DNA of 64,000 bases from Acinetobacter sp. TGL-Y2 (GTDB lineage Bacteria; Pseudomonadota; Gammaproteobacteria; Pseudomonadales; Moraxellaceae): assembly GCF_001612555.1 (NCBI RefSeq), contig NZ_CP015110.1, positions 496,001-560,000 of the forward strand, in the 5' to 3' direction. Positions 37,412 to 46,383 of this stretch are shown one piece after another. Position 1 is the stretch's first letter. Each line of letters opens with the position of its first letter. Under the pieces are notes generated by a model. The model worked only from the letters and a program-made list of their open reading frames with translations, made no database searches and had not been told where the DNA came from. Position numbers and translations under genes: made by a program.

Positions 37412-40168
37412 ATGGCAAAGTACAGTCAGTTGAATGGCTTTAATACGTTAAAGACCCTCAAAACATCCATCCATCACTATCAGATTTACAGCTTAAAAGA
37501 AGCCCAAAATCAACTCGGTGATCTTTCTAAACTTCCAAAATCACTGAAAGTGTTATTAGAAAATTTACTGCGTTTTGAGGATGACCTGACCGTCAAGACC
37601 GATCATATTCAGGCGTTGGTGGATTGGCAAAAGACCCGAACTTCAGATCAGGAAATTCAATATCGACCCGCTCGCGTGTTGATGCAGGATTTTACAGGTG
37701 TGCCAGCCGTTGTTGATTTAGCAGCAATGCGAGCAGCCGTTGAAAAAGCAGGCGGTGATCCTGAACGAATTAATCCTTTATCACCAGTCGATTTGGTCAT
37801 TGACCATTCAGTGATGGTCGATCATTTTGCGACAAATCACGCCTTTGCAGAAAATGTTGAAATTGAAATGCAACGTAATGGAGAGCGCTATCAATTTCTA
37901 CGTTGGGGGCAATCCGCCTTTGATAACTTTCGGGTTGTACCACCCGGTACAGGGATTTGTCATCAGGTCAATTTAGAATATTTGGCGCAAGGCGTTTGGC
38001 TGGGAGAAAGTGGGGGTGAGACCTTTGCCTTTCCAGATACCTTAGTTGGAACTGATTCCCATACCACCATGATCAATGGCTTAGGTGTTCTCGGTTGGGG
38101 TGTCGGTGGGATTGAAGCAGAAGCAGCGATGCTAGGGCAACCCATTTCGATGCTCATTCCAGAAGTGATTGGTTTTAAACTGACTGGACAATTACAACAA
38201 GGCATTACGGCAACTGACTTGGTTTTAAATATCACGCAAATGCTCAGACAAAAAGGCGTGGTGGGTAAATTCGTGGAATTTTATGGAGATGGTTTGGCAT
38301 CGCTACCACTAGCAGATCGGGCAACCATAGCCAATATGGCACCTGAATATGGCGCAACCTGTGGCTTTTTCCCCATCGATGAAATCACTTTAGGATATTT
38401 AAGATTGACTGGACGTGATCCAGAACGTATCGAATTGGTTGAAGCCTATTGTAAAGAACAAGGTTTATGGCGTTATGCAGGTGATGAACCTGTTTTTACA
38501 GATACCTTAAGTTTAGATATGGGTACAGTCAGAGCCAGTGTGGCAGGACCAAAACGTCCACAAGATCGAGTCGCATTGCCTGATGTAGCCAAAACCTTTC
38601 AAGCGTTGATGGATCTAAATTTAAAACCTGCAAAATCAGATCAAGAGCGATTGATTAATGAGGGGGGTGCAGGTTCTGCAGTCGATGCAAAACAAGCCGC
38701 GATTCAAAACAATGAGCCACATTGTGTGATTGATGGAAAGCGTTATCCATTGGTGCATGGTGATGTGGTGATTTCAGCGATTACTTCATGTACCAATACC
38801 TCTAATCCAACGGTGATGCTCACCGCAGGTCTACTGGCTAAAAAAGCAGTGGAAAAAGGCTTACAACGTAAACCTTGGGTGAAAAGTTCATTAGCACCGG
38901 GTTCAAAAGTGGTCACGGATTATTTAAATGCAGCGGGACTAACGCCGTATTTAGATCAGTTGGGCTATAACTTGGTGGGTTATGGCTGTACGACGTGTAT
39001 CGGGAATTCAGGGCCTTTGCCACAGCCTGTCGAAGATGCGATTCAATGTTATGATTTAAATGTTGCTTCAGTTTTATCGGGCAATCGTAATTTTGAAGGA
39101 CGTGTTCATCCATTGGTCAAAACCAATTGGTTGGCTTCACCGCCTTTGGTCATTGCCTTTGGTTTGGTTGGGTCAATTCGGGTCGATATTAGTTCTGAAC
39201 CACTGGGAACAGATCCGAATGGTCATCCTGTGTATTTAAGTGACATTTGGCCAACACCTGATGAAATCAAAAATGCGTTGCAGAATGTTAAAACAGAAAT
39301 GTTTGAACATGAATATGCCGCAGTCTTTGATGGTGATGAAAAATGGCAGTCTATTCAGATTCCGCAAAGCCAAACTTATGAATGGGCGCCTGATTCAACT
39401 TATATTCGTCATCCACCATTTTTTGAGAATATCGATCAACCTGAAAAGCCGATTCGTGATATCGAAGATGCACGTATTTTAGCGATTTTAGGCGATTCGG
39501 TGACAACAGACCATATTTCACCAGCAGGGAATATTAAAGCCAATAGCCCAGCAGGACGTTATCTTCAAGAACAGGGTGTGCAACCGGTCGATTTTAATTC
39601 TTATGGTTCACGTCGTGGCAATCATGAGGTGATGATGCGAGGAACATTCGCCAATATCCGCATTAAAAATGAAATGCTCAATGGTGAAGAAGGTGGGGAA
39701 ACCCTCCATATTCCAAGCGGTGAAAAGATGTCGATTTATGATGCTTCGATGCGTTATCAATATGAACATACGCCTTTGATAATCATTGCAGGTAAGGAAT
39801 ATGGAACGGGTTCGTCACGAGATTGGGCGGCGAAAGGAACCAATCTTTTGGGCATTAAAGCAGTCATTGCGGAAAGCTTTGAGCGGATTCATCGTTCCAA
39901 TTTGGTGGGGATGGGGGTATTGCCGTTGCAATTTGTAGATGCTCAAACACGTGAAACCTTGAAGCTCGATGGTCATGAAATTTTATCTATTCATGGCTTA
40001 TCGGATGATATTCGACCGCATCAGACACTAGATGTGGAGGTGAAACGAGCAGATGGTGTAATAGATCGTTTCAAAGTGTTATGCCGTATTGATACTTTGA
40101 ACGAAGTCGAATACTTTAGAGCAGGTGGTATTTTGCACTTTGTATTGCGAAATCTCATCGCATCTTAA
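37412..40168 (+). CDS. acnA: Aconitate hydratase A
   Basis: Interconverts citrate and isocitrate with a [4Fe-4S] cluster. The 918 residues and order are typical of AcnA/IRP-type enzymes. The cluster cysteines sit in ITSCTNTSNP and YGCTTCIGNSGP. DSHTTMINGLGVLGWGVGG (active-site DSHT) and the swivel-domain motif GKEYGTGSSRDWAAKG are present. A strong CGGAGG ribosome site precedes the ATG. There are no methylcitrate-cycle genes next to it, so the AcnD subtype is less likely. Single gene with a terminator. Confidence 0.95.
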   Translation: MAKYSQLNGFNTLKTLKTSIHHYQIYSLKEAQNQLGDLSKLPKSLKVLLENLLRFEDDLTVKTDHIQALVDWQKTRTSDQEIQYRPARVLMQDFTGVPAVVDLAAMRAAVEKAGGDPERINPLSPVDLVIDHSVMVDHFATNHAFAENVEIEMQRNGERYQFLRWGQSAFDNFRVVPPGTGICHQVNLEYLAQGVWLGESGGETFAFPDTLVGTDSHTTMINGLGVLGWGVGGIEAEAAMLGQPISMLIPEVIGFKLTGQLQQGITATDLVLNITQMLRQKGVVGKFVEFYGDGLASLPLADRATIANMAPEYGATCGFFPIDEITLGYLRLTGRDPERIELVEAYCKEQGLWRYAGDEPVFTDTLSLDMGTVRASVAGPKRPQDRVALPDVAKTFQALMDLNLKPAKSDQERLINEGGAGSAVDAKQAAIQNNEPHCVIDGKRYPLVHGDVVISAITSCTNTSNPTVMLTAGLLAKKAVEKGLQRKPWVKSSLAPGSKVVTDYLNAAGLTPYLDQLGYNLVGYGCTTCIGNSGPLPQPVEDAIQCYDLNVASVLSGNRNFEGRVHPLVKTNWLASPPLVIAFGLVGSIRVDISSEPLGTDPNGHPVYLSDIWPTPDEIKNALQNVKTEMFEHEYAAVFDGDEKWQSIQIPQSQTYEWAPDSTYIRHPPFFENIDQPEKPIRDIEDARILAILGDSVTTDHISPAGNIKANSPAGRYLQEQGVQPVDFNSYGSRRGNHEVMMRGTFANIRIKNEMLNGEEGGETLHIPSGEKMSIYDASMRYQYEHTPLIIIAGKEYGTGSSRDWAAKGTNLLGIKAVIAESFERIHRSNLVGMGVLPLQFVDAQTRETLKLDGHEILSIHGLSDDIRPHQTLDVEVKRADGVIDRFKVLCRIDTLNEVEYFRAGGILHFVLRNLIAS

Positions 40169-40185
40169 AAAATTCTCAGTTCTCC

Positions 40186-40215
40186 AAGCCCTGCATACTC
40201 TGTGGGGCTTTTTTT
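40186..40215 (+). terminator. Intrinsic terminator of acnA
   Basis: AAGCCC and GGGCTT around a 13-base loop, followed by T residues (TTTTT). Confidence 0.75.
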
Positions 40216-40273
40216 CAGATAGCATGATCAGATAGAATCAATTGAATAAAATCTAAAACATGCAGAAATTAGA

Positions 40274-41041
40274 ATGAAAATCTCTCAGATGTTGCTGTGG
40301 TCATCTTTATGTATACCAGCTTTGGCATCAGCGCAAACGATCAGCTTTCAAAAACAGGAAATGACGAAACAAAAGACAACGGTTTTATGTGATTTAATTC
40401 CAGAACAATGTCGTAATAAACCGACTTGGACTTTGTATAAAACAGCCCAACAGGCAAATCAATACTATTTAATGTCCAATCTAAAACTTTATCAACTTGA
40501 ACAAAACAAGCAAAGCTATAAAATTTTAAATCAATGGGATTTTTCTCAATATACGCCACAGAAAGTCAGCACGAATTGGACGACTGAATATATAAATACA
40601 CCTTCAGAGCAAAAGTTTTTATATCCTGCATTATTCAAAATGTCAGAAAAAACCTATGCTATTGCATTCATCCAGAGCTTTCATGAAAGCTATTCTGGGG
40701 GTGGAATGAATGAAGAAGTCGCAGATTTTTTTGAATTGATTCCACAGCAAAAACCTAAATTGATGTTTCAAAATATTCCATTTTCGGTGTATCGGATGAT
40801 TCGAGCATGTTTTTCTGAACAAGATTATCAAAAGAGTGGTGATGAGCGTTGTCACGATGAAGAAAATTTAGTGCTGAATATTGGTTATCTCAAACCTTAT
40901 ACTTGGCAAATGCAATATCACTATTCTAGCGTTTTATCTCCAGCTTCAGATCAGCAAGCTATGGATGTCCGTAAGAATTTTATATTGAAAAAAGGCAAAC
41001 AGGAGATGATTCAGATTCCAAAATCTTGGAGCGCAGATTAA
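40274..41041 (+). CDS. Exported protein of unknown function
   Basis: Protein of 255 residues with a clear signal peptide (MKISQMLLWSSLCIPALASA, cleavage after Ala20). The mature part has four Cys (CDLIPEQC early, then CFSEQ and CHDEE), which suggests disulfides in the periplasm. Segments such as QANQYYLMSNLKLYQLEQNK and KTYAIAFIQSFHESYSGGGM suggest a beta-rich fold. No family recognised. It sits between the acnA terminator and tcdA and probably has its own promoter. Confidence 0.65.
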   Translation: MKISQMLLWSSLCIPALASAQTISFQKQEMTKQKTTVLCDLIPEQCRNKPTWTLYKTAQQANQYYLMSNLKLYQLEQNKQSYKILNQWDFSQYTPQKVSTNWTTEYINTPSEQKFLYPALFKMSEKTYAIAFIQSFHESYSGGGMNEEVADFFELIPQQKPKLMFQNIPFSVYRMIRACFSEQDYQKSGDERCHDEENLVLNIGYLKPYTWQMQYHYSSVLSPASDQQAMDVRKNFILKKGKQEMIQIPKSWSAD

Positions 41042-41103
41042 TCATCATTTACCGATCGAATTTGATAAAATAGCGCTAATTTTTTTGATATTTGATTTAA
41101 GCA

Positions 41104-41877
41104 ATGACCGAACTTCTCCAAGATGATGAATATGACCGCCGTTTTGCAGGTGTAGCTAAAATTTATGGGGAAGATTCGTTTAATCACTATGAAAAAAGCC
41201 ATGTGATGGTGATTGGGATTGGTGGTGTCGGATCATGGGCAGTTGAAGCGTTGGCACGTTCGGGAATCGGCGAATTAACGCTTGTTGATATGGATGTGGT
41301 TGCAGCATCGAATATTAATCGTCAATTGCCTGCGATGACCTCCACACTCGGATTTGAGAAAATCGAAGTGATGGCAGAGCGTTGCCGTTCGATCAATCCG
41401 CGTATCAAAATCAATTTAATTGACGATTATCTCACGCCTGAAAATATACAAGAGCTGTTGGAAAATACACCTGATCTGATTCTAGACTGCATTGATGATG
41501 TTAAAGCTAAACTTGCGCTCATGCTGCATTGCCGATTTAACAAGATTCCTTTGATTGTCTCAGGTGGGGCGGGCGGTAAACTCGACCCGCTTAAAATCCG
41601 TGTCGCGGATTTGTCTAAAACTGAACAAGACCCAATGCTGGCAAAACTTCGTACACAATTACGTAGCAAAGGCATTTGTAAAAAGCCCAAAGAAAAGTTT
41701 GGGATTACCTGTGTGTATTCGATTGATAATCCATTTTCCAGTAGCGATGTTTGTCCAAGTGCAGGACTGCGCTGTGGCGGCTATGGTTCAGCGGTTGTGG
41801 TGACTTCTAGTTTTGCGATGGTGGCAGTATCTGAGGTTTTAAAAAAATTGGATATGAAAAAAGCCAAGTCTGCATAA
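41104..41877 (+). CDS. tcdA: tRNA threonylcarbamoyladenosine dehydratase TcdA
   Basis: E1-like ATP-dependent enzyme that dehydrates t6A at position 37 of ANN-decoding tRNAs to its cyclic form (formerly CsdL/YgdL). The 257 residues contain the nucleotide-binding motif GIGGVGSWAVEALARSG near 38-54, LVDMDVVAASNINRQ with the Asp and Arg that contact ATP, and the DCIDDVKAK segment near 128-136. Single gene on the plus strand, converging with dusA at a shared terminator. Confidence 0.93.
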   Translation: MTELLQDDEYDRRFAGVAKIYGEDSFNHYEKSHVMVIGIGGVGSWAVEALARSGIGELTLVDMDVVAASNINRQLPAMTSTLGFEKIEVMAERCRSINPRIKINLIDDYLTPENIQELLENTPDLILDCIDDVKAKLALMLHCRFNKIPLIVSGGAGGKLDPLKIRVADLSKTEQDPMLAKLRTQLRSKGICKKPKEKFGITCVYSIDNPFSSSDVCPSAGLRCGGYGSAVVVTSSFAMVAVSEVLKKLDMKKAKSA

Positions 41878-41889
41878 AAATGCAATTCG

Positions 41890-41919
41890 AAAAAAAACCC
41901 CATTATTGGGGGCTTTTTT
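41890..41919 (+). terminator. Bidirectional terminator between tcdA and dusA
   Basis: CCCCA-TTAT-TGGGG stem (41898-41911) flanked by A7 on the left and T6 on the right, so it can stop both convergent transcripts. Confidence 0.85.
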
Positions 41920-41935
41920 CTATTGGTTTTAAAAT

Positions 41936-43009
41936 TTAAATTTCAGTTTGATGTACTTTAAGCTCATTTTCTGTGAGTTCATTTGCTTTCAAATAGTCTT
42001 CAGTCCGTTGCATCGCATCTTTAATATTAGCAATTGCATTTTCAACATCAGCAAAAGTTTTAGCATTACCACCACTCAGTGCCTGACGCCATTTACGTGC
42101 ACCAGGTAAGTTTTGAAATAAACCTAAAATATGACGCGTGATAATGGAGAGAGGCGCACCTTCTTGCATACGTTTCGCAATATACGGCATCATTTGATCC
42201 ATAATATCAAAACGATTGGGCATTTCTAAATTCCAAAGTTGTCCCAACTCAGCCAATAGGTAAGGGTTGTGATATGCCTCACGACCAATCATTACGCCAT
42301 CAACATGCTTTAAATGTACTTGGGTTTCAGCAAAGGTTTTAATGCCACCATTAATCTCAATCAATAGATTCGGACGGTCTTGTTTTAGACGATACACATC
42401 TTCATAACGTAAGGGTGGCACATCACGGTTTTCTTTAGGAGATAACCCTTGAAGTAAGGCAATACGAGCATGAACGATAAAGTGATTACAACTGGTTTTG
42501 GCAACGGTGTCGACAAAGTGCAGCATCTCTTCATAAGACTGCATGTCATCAATCCCAATGCGATGCTTCACAGTCACTGGAATATCAACCGCATTACGCA
42601 TCTCTGCAATACATTCTGCGACTAAATCAGGCTCTGCCATGAGGCATGCGCCAATTTTATTATTCTGTACTCGGTCACTTGGACAACCGACATTGAGATT
42701 GACTTCATCATAGCCCCAGTCTTGAGCCATTTTGGTACAGGTCGCGAGGTCTTTTGGGTTTGAACCGCCCAGTTGAAGCACAATCGGATGTTCTTCATTG
42801 TTGTAATCTAAATGACGTTCTGCACCACCGTGAATAATAGCTCCAGTCGTCACCATTTCGGTATACATCATCACATTCGGATTAAACAGACGAGCAAAAA
42901 AACGATAGTCGCGCGTGGTCCAATCCATCATGGGTGCGACAGAAATCCTTTTAACTGGTTTATTTAATTTATCTTTTTGATTTAAAAAAAGATTTTCAGA
43001 AGCACTCAT
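41936..43009 (-). CDS. dusA: tRNA-dihydrouridine synthase A
   Basis: FMN-dependent reductase that makes dihydrouridine in the D-loop of tRNA (positions 20 and 20a). The 357 residues have VAPMMDWTTRDYR at 24-36, NVGCPSD at 106-112, the catalytic C122 in IGACLMAEP and HARIALLQGLSPKENR, a DusA-specific segment. The 5' end of dusA is a known insertion site for prophages and islands in several genera, Acinetobacter included. Here the DNA behind that end is a decayed transposase and the ter locus. Confidence 0.95.
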   Translation of the reverse strand: MSASENLFLNQKDKLNKPVKRISVAPMMDWTTRDYRFFARLFNPNVMMYTEMVTTGAIIHGGAERHLDYNNEEHPIVLQLGGSNPKDLATCTKMAQDWGYDEVNLNVGCPSDRVQNNKIGACLMAEPDLVAECIAEMRNAVDIPVTVKHRIGIDDMQSYEEMLHFVDTVAKTSCNHFIVHARIALLQGLSPKENRDVPPLRYEDVYRLKQDRPNLLIEINGGIKTFAETQVHLKHVDGVMIGREAYHNPYLLAELGQLWNLEMPNRFDIMDQMMPYIAKRMQEGAPLSIITRHILGLFQNLPGARKWRQALSGGNAKTFADVENAIANIKDAMQRTEDYLKANELTENELKVHQTEI

Positions 43010-43069
43010 TATTTGTAATACCTTGAAATTGGTGATTATTTGATCTTATTGACACATATTCTCGCATTT

Positions 43070-43118
43070 GGTGCACCATATTTGCACCTTGAGACTATGT
43101 TTGGGAGAGGGTGCAAAT
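43070..43118. promoter_or_regulatory. Cluster of GGTGCA/TGCACC half-sites upstream of dusA
   Basis: The palindrome GGTGCACC (43070-43077) is followed at once by ATTTGCACC (43080-43088). A perfect inverted partner GGTGCAAAT lies at 43110-43118 after a 21-base spacer. This could be an operator, an RNA hairpin or an attachment-site remnant. Confidence 0.4.
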
Positions 43119-43238
43119 TTATATCAATATGCTTAGCAAAGCAATTTTAGATTTGCTGGTTATAAGCAATACGTAAATTAATTAGATCAAGGTGGAATTA
43201 GTTTAAAGATAAGAAAATTTTTATAAAGATTGATATGT

Positions 43239-43496
43239 GCTGATAAGGATTACGATTTAAAATTGTTAAGAGATAAAATCGAAAACACCCAAACCAAAGC
43301 AAATATTCCTAAGAAGTGTAGTTCTAAATCCAGCAATAAACATGTGGATTGATATATATAAATCAGATACTGAGTATAAAATACATTTGCAAGGTTGAAA
43401 CATTTCAGAGGTATTGCAACACGTTACGATAAGCTAAAGCAGAACTACGAAAACTCAGTTGCTTTATCCTGTATTTTTATTTGGCTGCCCTTGTGA
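43239..43496 (+). pseudogene. Decayed IS5-type transposase, C-terminal fragment
   Basis: Translating this interval in one frame gives ADKDYDLKLLRDKIENTQTK, then a region with several stops, then ARLKHFRGIATRYDKLKQNY and SVALSCIFIWLPL before a stop. This is the end of an IS5/DDE transposase. The catalytic Glu position reads GTA-TAA-AAT where V-E-N is expected, so the gene is dead. AATGTCAAAAGACCCTAG follows directly (43497-43514) and looks like the terminal inverted repeat of the lost element. The 5' part is missing. Confidence 0.75.
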
Positions 43497-43520
43497 AATG
43501 TCAAAAGACCCTAGTTAAAA

Positions 43521-44453
43521 TTAAAATGTATTGAGCATGAATTTATCTTGGGTAGACGGTTGCGACTTACATAAACCAAAAGTTTTGTAGCGTAATAAAA
43601 TCATTTCTGCCCAATTGCGATGTGTAGCAGGTTCTAACATTGAACCGTGGCTTTTAAATACACTTTTAGCATCTTGCGATAAAATTTGCTGAGCGTCTTG
43701 AAACTCTTCTGCATTAATCTTAAAAGCGTTATGAATATATTCAACTTGTGATGGATGAATAGCCGTTTTGGTGTAAATCCCGTTATTCATATCTTGTTCC
43801 AACTCATTCATAAGCAATTGGGTGTGATCAATATGTTCGCATACAGGTGAACTGAGTTGAAAGCCAGCAGGGATAAACAGTCCTGCCAACTGTGAAATCA
43901 ATATACCGACAGGGGTTTGATAGATTGTTGTGTTTTTTGGACGACGTAGATGTAAACACGATAAAAGATCGTTGCCACCAATTCTCAGACACAATGTTTT
44001 ATGGAAGTCATACTTGAGTGCTTGATTCAATTCACTGTTATGCCCCATATCAAAAATTTCTTTGGTTTCAAGTGTAGGCATCAGATTGATATTGGCGGGT
44101 AAAACGTCCATCCAAGGCTTTAAGTCGTGTAAGGTAAACTTAGGTAAAATCATACCGGTATAGCTGTGATTTAAATCCCAATCGACAATGTGTTTTGCCA
44201 TTTCAATATTTCGGGGGCGTATAAACATCGCAGGCGCTTTAAAGTTAGGTTGTTCTAAACGTTTTTGTAATAAAATTTTTAGATTGACCATTGCGGTTTG
44301 TACATCTCTTTCGTGTACAGCATCCTCTAAACAAACAGCAATAGATTTAAGTATTGGAAACTTAATTCCTTCAGTAACTTCCCATAAATGCTCATGGGTT
44401 GCAGGAATGTACATGGTGGCACCAAGTTCAATTGCATGTTGCAGTTGCTTCAT
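43521..44453 (-). CDS. HpcH/HpaI (CitE-like) lyase of the ter locus
   Basis: Member of the HpcH/HpaI aldolase/CitE lyase superfamily, 310 residues, divalent-metal TIM barrel. Recognisable features are TMYIPATHEHLW, VCLEDAVHERD (metal-binding Glu-Asp), MFIRPRN, PKFTLHDL, MPTLETKEIFD and LRIGGNDLLS. CitE-like proteins recur in ter loci with phosphoribosyltransferases and ATP-grasp enzymes, where they are proposed to make or break a C-C bond in an unknown metabolite. Its ATG directly abuts the stop of the upstream gene (TAA-ATG), so translation is coupled. Last gene of the leftward five-gene operon. Confidence 0.82.
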   Translation of the reverse strand: MKQLQHAIELGATMYIPATHEHLWEVTEGIKFPILKSIAVCLEDAVHERDVQTAMVNLKILLQKRLEQPNFKAPAMFIRPRNIEMAKHIVDWDLNHSYTGMILPKFTLHDLKPWMDVLPANINLMPTLETKEIFDMGHNSELNQALKYDFHKTLCLRIGGNDLLSCLHLRRPKNTTIYQTPVGILISQLAGLFIPAGFQLSSPVCEHIDHTQLLMNELEQDMNNGIYTKTAIHPSQVEYIHNAFKINAEEFQDAQQILSQDAKSVFKSHGSMLEPATHRNWAEMILLRYKTFGLCKSQPSTQDKFMLNTF

Positions 44454-45611
44454 TTAATTCTTCTCTACTTTTTTTATTAGCGTCACTGCATGATAGGGAC
44501 CTAATTTCGCACCTAAAATATCTACAGGAATATTCTGTTCTTGGGCAAAATGTAACAGTAATTGCACATGAGGATTGGCTGAATCACCAATCAAGATCTT
44601 TTCCGGCACGCGTCTAAGCACTGCGCGCGTAGCTTCTGCGATACTGGGTTTAATGAGATTAATATTTTGAATTCTATAAGTGTTCGAAATCCAAGCAATT
44701 GTATCTAGACAGTTTTTTTGTTGCACAAGACGAATTTGATTATTCCAATCGGCCACATCTGTACATGGGTTCAAATCAATAATCTTTAAAATTTTCTCTA
44801 TAAAAACCACCGAAATATCATGTGGACGTAAATGTTGGTATACCAAACAGCTGTGCCAATTTTGAGGGTCATCGCAATTTTTTATGGCTAAATCATGATC
44901 AATGTCATCTTTTAAAATCGTACGAGAAGTTAAGCCTGAGATGACAGAGCCTAAAATACCAAAAGGAATAAGCCAGTCCTCGCAGCTGGCACTTAACCAA
45001 GAATAACCCCCTAAATCCGCTAAAGTCACAAGACGAGGAATATCCCAACCGGGATCGAACAATGCTAGATAATCGCTTAAGTTTTGGGTGAGTTCTCTGC
45101 AAATCGCCCCTTTACCCGTCCAGCCATCCACAAAAACAATATTTTCCGCCCCATGTTGATCAATAATCGCATGTAAGGCAGCAAAGTCGATCCCGCGATC
45201 ACGAATGATACTAATTCCATAATGGAAACAACGATGATTCTTTCCAATATAGTGTTTCAGTAATACACCTAAAGGCACACCTGCACGCACCAAACTGACC
45301 AGTACGATAGGCTGATTACCAAATCGGCTAAGCAGCGAATTGCCAATTTTCTGAACATCGCGGGCTAAGCGCTCAGCACCTTGATCAAAGGCATAATCAA
45401 AGTATTGCATCTGCTCTTTTGAAGGCGGATGCTCGACACTAATCATTTGGGAGTAATGTTTTTTTCCAGATTGAATCAAATATTCTTTTTCTACCAATGA
45501 TGTCGGCTCAATTTCATTCACATTCAGTAAAAAAGTCACATCTTGTGGTCGATATGAACCATGAATACCTAAGGAGTCAAGGTGGGATGCAGCCGAAGCA
45601 TGTTTATCCAT
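44454..45611 (-). CDS. StiP-type phosphoribosyltransferase-PELOTA protein
   Basis: Protein of 385 residues, commonly annotated as 'cysteine protease StiP family' but with a phosphoribosyltransferase core (PF11202 type). VSLVRAGVPLGVLLKHY lies near 105-121, and the PRPP loop lies in IVFVDGWTGKGAICREL near 159-175. The C-terminal 90 residues resemble the PELOTA RNA-binding domain found in this family (ATRAVLRRVPEKILIGD, VDILGAKLGPYHAVTLIKK). A role in transferring phosphoribose to a base-like compound or an RNA is a published proposal for ter loci and is not shown here. It overlaps the HAD gene by eight bases. Confidence 0.78.
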   Translation of the reverse strand: MDKHASAASHLDSLGIHGSYRPQDVTFLLNVNEIEPTSLVEKEYLIQSGKKHYSQMISVEHPPSKEQMQYFDYAFDQGAERLARDVQKIGNSLLSRFGNQPIVLVSLVRAGVPLGVLLKHYIGKNHRCFHYGISIIRDRGIDFAALHAIIDQHGAENIVFVDGWTGKGAICRELTQNLSDYLALFDPGWDIPRLVTLADLGGYSWLSASCEDWLIPFGILGSVISGLTSRTILKDDIDHDLAIKNCDDPQNWHSCLVYQHLRPHDISVVFIEKILKIIDLNPCTDVADWNNQIRLVQQKNCLDTIAWISNTYRIQNINLIKPSIAEATRAVLRRVPEKILIGDSANPHVQLLLHFAQEQNIPVDILGAKLGPYHAVTLIKKVEKN

Positions 45612-46383
45612 GACCTAAATATCCTTTTGATTGATGATCTTGGATTAAACTTTGCGCTAAAAATTTATCTAATTGGCTATTTTTCGGCATCCCAAACCAA
45701 TCGCAACACGCCAAGAAACCTGCATCAGACAAGCTGTCTCCCCAACCTAAGATGGCACGTTCACGTTTGGGATCATATTTGTTGATAAAAAATTCGACGG
45801 CTTTTTGTTTAGACACAAATTTTGGAATAATCGCCAAATTATTTCCATTGATGTGGACGTAACAATGTTCAAGCACTTCAGCGGGTAAGTTATCGACAAT
45901 TTTAGATAAAAATAACGGTTCGGGGTCGTTCTGTTTGGCAACAGTATAAATTTTCCCGCCATTTTCTTCGACTGTCCAAGTACGGATCGATCCAAAAGGT
46001 TTTGCATAATCGAGTAGGGCATTAGGCAGATCATGGAGTAGGCTCTCTAAGTCTGCTGTGGCTTGTTGCTGTAGAACCAGCCAGTCTTGATCAACTTCTT
46101 TATTGGCCCCTAAAATGGTTCCACCATGTGAGCAGACTGCACCATGCTGAAAAGGAATATGTACACGTTCTAAGGCTTCCACTGAGCGAGCTGTCACTGG
46201 AATCACTTCAGCTGATTCGAGCAACCAATTCACGAATATTTGCTGTTTTGGTAGCATATAAGAGAGGGGTTCGCCCGCTTTATCTGTGGTCGCAATTTTA
46301 TGTAATGGTGTAGGTTTACTTTTACGATTCGTTTGAAAAAGTGTGTCATCTAAGTCAACAAAAATTAACGGCTTAGCATTCAT
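45604..46383 (-). CDS. HAD-superfamily phosphatase of the ter locus
   Basis: HAD hydrolase of 259 residues. Motif I FVDLDDTLFQT lies at 8-18 (nucleophile Asp10), motif II in VIPVTARSVEAL near 61, a Lys in FVSKQKAVEFF near 203, and motif IV GWGDSLSDAGF near 220. A cap domain lies between motifs II and III. It is likely to remove a phosphate from an intermediate made by the neighbouring phosphoribosyltransferases. It overlaps both neighbours (11 and 8 bases). Confidence 0.82.
   Translation of the reverse strand: MNAKPLIFVDLDDTLFQTNRKSKPTPLHKIATTDKAGEPLSYMLPKQQIFVNWLLESAEVIPVTARSVEALERVHIPFQHGAVCSHGGTILGANKEVDQDWLVLQQQATADLESLLHDLPNALLDYAKPFGSIRTWTVEENGGKIYTVAKQNDPEPLFLSKIVDNLPAEVLEHCYVHINGNNLAIIPKFVSKQKAVEFFINKYDPKRERAILGWGDSLSDAGFLACCDWFGMPKNSQLDKFLAQSLIQDHQSKGYLGHG

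Larger units (their letters stand above)
43010..43520. other. Gap between dusA and the ter locus
   Basis: 511 bases without an intact gene. From left to right it has the GGTGCA repeats just upstream of dusA, about 120 AT-rich bases without recognisable content, and a decayed transposase fragment running up to the island. No integrase and no clear attachment core was recognised. Confidence 0.55.

Noticed and set aside
43010..43238. Integrase or attachment site expected at the dusA 5' end
   Set aside because: No tyrosine recombinase frame and no clear repeated core in the window; only the transposase remnant is supported.
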